Notes under the pieces: generated by a model
What the model was told of the DNA's origin: nothing
Databases searched by the model: none
Seen by the model: the letters and a program-made list of their open reading frames with translations, nothing else
Source of the DNA: Borreliella afzelii
GTDB taxonomy: Bacteria; Spirochaetota; Spirochaetia; Borreliales; Borreliaceae
Direction: 5' to 3'
Assembly: GCF_014202295.1 (NCBI RefSeq)
Contig: NZ_JACHGM010000001.1
Span: forward strand, 400,020 to 464,019
DNA: 64,000 bases
Shown: positions 59,301-64,000 of the stretch, in pieces
How positions within the stretch are numbered: position 1 is the first letter of the stretch
Layout: every line of letters starts with the position of its first letter
Made by a program: the position numbers and the translations under genes

Positions 59301-60804
59301 ATAACTAAAAGCTTAATCTTGACTTAAAGTCAGCTGTTCTGTTAATGCATCTTAAATAATGCAAGTCAAGCTTGGATGTGATAGTATATTTAGTGACTAA
59401 CGGAGTAGTAATTAATAGGCAATCTACTTGTTGGATAGGAATAATTACTAAAATAGCAGCTAATACCAAAGGATATTAGTTAATTGATATCCTTTGAAGT
59501 TTCGCTTGTAGTTGAGTTTATGTCTTGTTGGTTGGGGGTAGGGACAAATCCCCCAAAACGACAATAAGTAATTGATTTGAGATTATAAACAGTCACACTG
59601 GAACTGAGATGCGGTCTAAACTTCCATGGGAGGTAGCAGCTAATAATCTTTTACAATAGGTGAAAGTTTGACAGAGTGATGCTGCATGAATGAATAAGGT
59701 CTAAAGATTGTAAAATTCTTTTATAAGCGAGGAATAAGCTTTGTAGGAAATGACAAGGCGATGATGTTAATTTGTGAATAAGCCCCGGCTAATACTTACT
59801 AGTAGCTTCGGTAAGATGTGTAGGTGGTGGCGAGCTTTGTTTTGAATTATTGTGTGTAAAGGGTGAGTAGGTAGATATATAGGTTTATGCAAAATGCCAC
59901 GGCTTAACTGTGGGGGTTATGTTGGAAACTATATACCTAGAGTCTGATATAGGAAGTTAGAATTCCTTGTATAAGGGTGGAATCTATTGATATCAGGAAG
60001 AATGCCGGAGGCAAAGGCGAAAATACTTCTGGGTGAAGATTGATGCTGAGTCACAAAAGCGTAGGGGATAAACAGGATTAAATACCTCGTTAGTCTACTC
60101 TGTAAACGATGCATTCTTGGTGGTAACTAAAAATTGGTACTGAAGTTAACGTGTTAAGTGTGTCTCTTGGGGAGTATGTTCGTAATAGTGAAGCTCAAAG
60201 GAATTAGCGAGGGGCTCGCACAAGCGATAGAGTATGTTGTTTAATTCGATGATATGCAAGGAACCTTGCCAAGGATTAACATATATAAGGTATAGTTAGA
60301 GATATTTATTCCCCGTTTGGGGTCTATATACAGGTGCTGTAAGGTTGTCGTCAGCTCGTGTTGTGGGGTGTTGGGTTAAGTTTTACAACGAGTACAACCC
60401 TTATTATCTGTAATGGTGGGGATTCAGATGAGATTGCTGGTGGTAAATCGGATCAGTGTGAGGATTATGTTAAATTATTATGACCCCTATTTCTTGGGCT
60501 ATATACATGCTACAATGGTTTGTATAAAACAAAGCGCACAAAGCAAGTTTCGGTGTTCGGATTGAAGTTTGAAACTCGATTTTATGAAGTTGGAATCGAG
60601 TGATCCTATCCTATATTAGAATGATACGATGAATACGTTCTCAGGCCTTATACATACTGCCTGTCGTCATACCGCCTGAGTTAAGGATGTCCGAGAACTA
60701 TTTCAACTCATAAGGAAAGAAGATGTTTGGGGTATTTTTAGTGAGGGGGGGTGAAGTTTTAACAAGGTGGTCGTACTGGAAAGTGTGGCTAGATCATATC
60801 CTTT
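59301..60804 (+). pseudogene. Degenerate second copy of 16S rRNA
   Basis: The region aligns along its full length with the 16S gene, and homology extends into the leader (from about 59197) and trailer (to about 60880). The 530 loop is broken (ACTAGTAGCTTCGGTAAG), the 1400 region reads TACATACTGCCTGTCGTCATACC, and the anti-Shine-Dalgarno is lost (AGATCATATCC). Changes are mostly C-to-T and G-to-A. In a 71-base block (60330-60400 against 58401-58471) I count ten differences: nine transitions, eight of them G/C to A/T. The -35 is also missing. Confidence 0.93.
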
Positions 60805-61182
60805 CTAAGAGGAAGATAAATCAAAACCAATTTTATTTACTTTTCTCTATATTTTTATTTTGATGAAAAAGCTTTTGAATTCAAAGTAAATTTTTAGTTT
60901 AACCTTTAGAAAAAATAAATCTTTAGAAAGTGTATAGTATTATACAGTTTCATATTAAATTAAACGTTGTTAATAGTAAACATAATTTTAGATTTTGAGT
61001 TGAAAGTTTTTTATATTGCTAAATATGTATTTTAAATCTAATAGAACGGCAATTGCAATTTTTAAAATTGAAATTGCATTGTAAATATACTCTAACATCG
61101 AAATTGACAAATGTTTTATTTTTATTGTTCATCATAGTTAAAGTAGACTATAGTACATAATACTTGGAAAAATGGAATACAT

Positions 61183-61256
61183 TGGGACCAGGATGAGTTG
61201 AACATCCGACCTCAGGTTTATCAGACCTGCGCTCTAACCACCTGAGCTATGATCCC
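61183..61256 (-). tRNA. tRNA-Ile (anticodon GAT), opposite to the rRNA genes
   Basis: The 74-nt tRNA has acceptor GGGATCA/TGGTCCC, D-arm TAGCTCAGGTGGTTAGAGC, anticodon loop CTGATAA carrying GAT, and T-loop TGTTCAACTCA. It is on the minus strand between 16S and 23S, so it is not part of an rRNA transcript and has its own promoter. Confidence 0.96.
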
Positions 61257-61279
61257 TTAATTATACCAACTCTTTAAAA

Positions 61280-61308
61280 ATTTTATTTAAATCTTCTAGC
61301 TTTGTCAA
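61280..61308 (-). promoter_or_regulatory. Promoter of tRNA-Ile
   Basis: On the minus strand TTGACA (61303-61308) and TAAAAT (61280-61285) are separated by exactly 17 bases. The start would fall near 61273, about 17 bases before the tRNA. The -35 overlaps by three bases the 15-bp inverted repeat just upstream. Confidence 0.75.
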
Positions 61309-61344
61309 CATCTCTTGTATTTTGAAAAGATACAAGAGATGTTG
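61306..61344. repeat. Perfect 15-bp inverted repeat abutting the tRNA-Ile promoter
   Basis: CAACATCTCTTGTAT (61306-61320) and its exact complement (61330-61344) flank a 9-base loop. There is no following T run on either strand. It lies directly upstream of, and overlaps, the tRNA-Ile -35, as an operator might. Confidence 0.88.
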
Positions 61345-61892
61345 CATATTGTTTGTAATTTTTCATACATTTTCCAATGTTTGCTATTTTATATAAGTGT
61401 TTTATAAGATTTGTTAATTTTATTTTTGCCTATTTAAAAGATTATTATAATTGATGTCAATTGTTTTGATATTGAAATTGTAGTATTTTATTGTGGGTTG
61501 TCGTGATCAAGCTATAAAAACTTTTAAAGTTATAACATTATTTCTTTATTCAATTTTTCCTAAAAAGTTAAATTAATAAATAATTCTACTTTTGTTTTGG
61601 TGACTTTTGGAATCATCTTCAGTATGTTTTAAAGGTAAAAATATTTTTCTTTTTTTGAAGCCCGAGCAATTTTTAGAAATATTTTTTATTGATTGAACAA
61701 TTTAATAAATTTTTTGCTTTTTAAATCAAACAATTTATTAACTAGCTAAGAATTTTATTGAAATATTTATTTATTAGATGATTAATCCATTTTAGTTTTT
61801 ATGCTTATTATTGGTAATATTATGTTCTTATATTTAACATGTGTATTTTGGCAATATTTTTTTTATTATTATCTTGTTTTAAAATTGAGTTT
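61345..61892. other. Intergenic region before mag
   Basis: About 550 AT-rich bases have no convincing gene, tRNA or hairpin. A hydrophobic reading in frame with mag (from 61839) is present but lacks a ribosome binding site. Confidence 0.5.
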
Positions 61893-62453
61893 ATGGATCG
61901 ATATTTTTTTTTACAAGATGCTAGTACTGTTGCAAAATTATTGCTTGGTAATTTATTGATCAGAAAGATCGATAAAAAGGAAATAGTTGTTAGAATTGTT
62001 GAAACGGAAGCTTATATGGGGATAACAGATAGCGCTTGTCATTCTTATAGTGGTAAGAGGACAAATCGTACAAATGCTATGTATAACATAGGAGGATATT
62101 CTTATGTGTATATAATATATGGCATGCACCATATGTTTAACATTGTGACTGCGGATAAAAATAATCCCCAAGCTGTTTTAATTAGAAGTGTAGAGCCCGT
62201 TTCTCCATTATTGGGAGAGAAATGCGTTCTTACTAATGGTCCTGGCAAACTTACAAAATTTTTAAACATTGATCTAGCCTTTAATAAAGTTGATCTTATT
62301 GGGAATAATGAGCTTTTTTTACAAAGGGGTTTGAATCTAGATTTTAATATAGTTTGTTCAAAAAGAATAAATATTAATTATGCACAAGAGGATGATATAA
62401 ATAAGCTTTGGAGATTTTATATTGAAGGTAATAAATTTGTTTCAAGGTGTTGA
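61893..62453 (+). CDS. mag: 3-methyladenine DNA glycosylase (AAG/MPG family)
   Basis: This enzyme removes alkylated purines. The start is the ATG at 61893 (MDRYFFLQDASTVAKLLLG), giving 186 residues. IVRIVETEAYMG holds the catalytic Glu, ACHSYSGKRTNRTNAMY is conserved, and SYVYIIYGMHHMFNIVTA is the typical intercalating/binding region. It lies between tRNA-Ile and the HAD gene inside the rRNA spacer. Confidence 0.94.
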   Translation: MDRYFFLQDASTVAKLLLGNLLIRKIDKKEIVVRIVETEAYMGITDSACHSYSGKRTNRTNAMYNIGGYSYVYIIYGMHHMFNIVTADKNNPQAVLIRSVEPVSPLLGEKCVLTNGPGKLTKFLNIDLAFNKVDLIGNNELFLQRGLNLDFNIVCSKRININYAQEDDINKLWRFYIEGNKFVSRC

Positions 62454-62463
62454 TTTTGGTTTA

Positions 62464-62497
62464 AATATATTTTTTAAAAAGTTTCAAAAAATATATT
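62464..62497 (+). terminator. Possible mag terminator hairpin
   Basis: AATATATTTTTT and AAAAAATATATT form 12-bp A/T arms around a 10-base loop, 11 bases after the mag stop. There is only a short T-rich stretch afterwards. Confidence 0.35.
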
Positions 62498-62588
62498 GTT
62501 ATTAAATTTTATTTTTTTGTTCTCTTTAAGAGTAATTTATTGAGAATAAATTATTTGTGATATTATATCTTACAAGAGAGATTTATAT

Positions 62589-63431
62589 ATGAATTCTAAT
62601 TATGAAAGATATAAAATACTGGTTTTTGATCTTGATGGCACTTTATTAAATAATAGTCATGAGATTAGTTTTCTAACTCTTGAGGTTCTTTTGACTTTGG
62701 GTAAAGATTTTAAAATAATTATTGCAACTGGCAGAAGGTTGAGTGAAGTTAAAAATGTAAGGAATCAATTAAAAGAAATTAATATTGATAATAATTATCT
62801 TGTAACTGCAAATGGAGCTGAAGTGTTTTTGCAAGAAAATTTAATTTTTAGACATGCAATGAGTTATGATTTAGTAAAAGAGATTCTTAAGATACGTACA
62901 GTCAATGTTGATGTTAATCTTTATACTTTTGATACTTGGTATTCTAATTCAGATGTTAAAAGTCCTATTATGAAACATTTTATTAGGGATTTGGGTTTAA
63001 ATGTTATTATTACAGATTTGACTGAATTAAGTGTTGATTCTGTTTCTAAGATTGTTTATTATTGTGATGATTTGGCAACTCTTGATAAACTTGATAATGA
63101 GATTAGAAGTAGAGATTTTCAAGACATAAGGGTGTTTTTTTCTTCTAGGGATTTATTAGAGGTTACTAATATTAATGCTAATAAATATAATGCTATTAAA
63201 AATATTGCTTTTCTTGAGAGCATTCCATTGTGTAATGTTTTAGCCTTTGGAGATAATAATAATGATTATGAGATGCTTAAAAATCTTGGCAAAGGGGTTT
63301 TAATGAAAAATGCTAATGAATTTCTTAAAATTAATTTAGCGAATAATGAAATAACAAGATTTAGTAATAATGAGGATGGTGTTGCTAAATTTTTAATTGA
63401 TTTTTTTGAGCTTGATATAAATTATAAATGA
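62589..63431 (+). CDS. HAD-superfamily phosphatase, Cof type
   Basis: The 280-residue protein has motif I VFDLDGTLLNN near residue 14, motif II in IIATGRR, and motif IV FGDNNNDYEML near 224. The Cof-type cap domain lies between them. Such enzymes dephosphorylate sugar phosphates or nucleotides; the substrate is unknown. It lies 202 bases before 23S and is the last protein gene of the spacer. Confidence 0.92.
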   Translation: MNSNYERYKILVFDLDGTLLNNSHEISFLTLEVLLTLGKDFKIIIATGRRLSEVKNVRNQLKEINIDNNYLVTANGAEVFLQENLIFRHAMSYDLVKEILKIRTVNVDVNLYTFDTWYSNSDVKSPIMKHFIRDLGLNVIITDLTELSVDSVSKIVYYCDDLATLDKLDNEIRSRDFQDIRVFFSSRDLLEVTNINANKYNAIKNIAFLESIPLCNVLAFGDNNNDYEMLKNLGKGVLMKNANEFLKINLANNEITRFSNNEDGVAKFLIDFFELDINYK

Positions 63432-63552
63432 TTTGTATCTGGAATGTTTAATGCATTTATTTTATTTTTAGCAAAATCTTCTATTTAAAATATAAATTTT
63501 TTACTTATAATTTATTTTTATAAATTTATTTATTAAAATATTGGTATAAGTA

Positions 63553-63581
63553 TTGACATGGATTAAACAAAGATATATATT
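63553..63581 (+). promoter_or_regulatory. Separate promoter of the 23S rRNA gene
   Basis: TTGACA (63553-63558) and TATATT (63576-63581) are separated by exactly 17 bases. Transcription would begin near 63588, about 46 bases before the 23S start. It shows that 23S is transcribed apart from 16S. Confidence 0.75.
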
Positions 63582-63633
63582 ATTCTATGTTGTATAAACA
63601 AATTGGCAAAATAGAGATGGAAGATAAAAATAT

Positions 63634-64000
63634 GGTCAAAGTAATAAGAGTCTATGGTGGATGCCTAGGAGCTTTAAGGCGAAGAAGGTCGTGGTAAGCT
63701 GCGAAAAGCTTGGGGGAGAAGCAAACATTTATTGATCCCAAGATTACCGAATGGAGTAATCCAGCTAGCAAGATGCTAGCTATCTATTATTTAAATAATA
63801 GAGGCGATACCAGGGGAAGTGAACCATCTAAGTACCCTGAGGAAAAGAAATCAAAGAGATTCCCTTAGTAGTGGCGAGCGAAAGGGGAGTAGCCCAAACT
63901 TTAAATGTGTCAAGTTGCAGAGCGTTGCATTTAGAGGGTTGTAGGACGTTTAGGCTTAGTCTGTGATAAGCAAAAAAGTTACAAAATATTTATATAGAAG
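63634..64000 (+). rRNA. rrl: 23S ribosomal RNA, 5' part (runs off the window)
   Basis: The first ~367 bases of 23S are present. GGTCAAAGTAATAAGAGTCT and then ATGGTGGATGCCTAGG match the conserved 5' end, and GTGGCGAGCGAAAGGGGA near 63872 is the domain I block. The start is placed by alignment with E. coli GGTTAAGC. Confidence 0.96.

Noticed and set aside
59929..60114. 61-codon open frame on the minus strand
   Set aside because: It lies inside the 16S pseudogene, with no ribosome binding site or family resemblance.
61839..61892. Longer N-terminus of mag with a hydrophobic stretch ending in Cys
   Set aside because: It resembles a lipoprotein signal, but a DNA glycosylase is cytoplasmic, there is no ribosome binding site, and the conserved domain starts at the ATG at 61893.

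Overview
The window is chromosomal DNA of a Lyme-group spirochete (Borrelia/Borreliella burgdorferi sensu lato). It is very AT-rich and has a Borrelia-type gene order: tuf placed directly before the S10-spc ribosomal protein cluster, rpmH-dnaN-dnaA-gyrB-gyrA with the replication origin, parB/parZ/parA, and 16S and 23S rRNA genes separated by kilobases of other genes. The species is not certain. The 16S-23S spacer is about 4.7 kb, longer than the roughly 3 kb I recall for B. burgdorferi B31, and the excess is about the size of a degenerate second 16S copy found here. This hints at a species other than B. burgdorferi sensu stricto.

Layout. 1-8777 (minus): tuf-rpsJ-rplC-rplD-rplW-rplB-rpsS-rplV-rpsC-rplP-rpmC-rpsQ-rplN-rplX-rplE-rpsN-rpsH-rplF, with a clear promoter and a hairpin leader. 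9055-20741: a lipoprotein, a MATE exporter, murA, a YmdB-like protein with lost metal ligands, lspA, NIF3 and PgeF-like proteins, an LptB/LptA/LptC set, ndk, ebfC and dnaX. 20975-22290 (minus): SRP RNA, tRNA-Arg and three tRNA-Ser genes around a plus-strand lipoprotein gene. 22355-30857: TPR and LamG/FN3 proteins, uvrC, a lipoprotein, holA, a lipid glycosyltransferase and an MscS channel. 31081-37909 (plus): one tightly packed operon of two half-length ChrA genes, rpoN, hpf, an HPr, a CPA2 antiporter fused to a PTS EIIA domain, and aspS. 38315-43916 (minus): fba, an NDP-sugar epimerase, jag, yidC, rnpA, rpmH and a DciA-like gene. 44014-54056: dnaN, the probable origin, dnaA, gyrB, gyrA, parS, parB, parZ and parA. 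54165-57153: YigZ, DUF1893, a membrane protein, rsmI and a deoxyribosyltransferase. 57224-64000: 16S rRNA, tRNA-Ala, a 16S pseudogene, an oppositely oriented tRNA-Ile, mag, a HAD phosphatase and the start of 23S rRNA.

Strand composition changes abruptly in the 232-bp dnaN-dnaA gap. To its left the top strand is A/C-rich and most genes lie on the minus strand. To its right the top strand is G/T-rich and most genes lie on the plus strand. This marks the origin of bidirectional replication. Genes on the 'wrong' strand (uvrC, the rpoN operon, dnaA, parZ/parA) have clearly A-rich coding strands.

Most notable for follow-up: the decayed 16S copy (lost -35, lost anti-Shine-Dalgarno, mostly G/C-to-A/T transitions); a set of long perfect inverted repeats, two inside the antiporter-EIIA gene, one inside parZ, one between dnaA and gyrB, and one abutting the tRNA-Ile promoter; a parS site embedded in a terminator-like palindrome; a PTS-Ntr-like cluster whose EIIA is fused to an ion antiporter; and a YmdB-family protein lacking its metal-binding residues. 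I saw no insertion sequence, prophage or CRISPR array.
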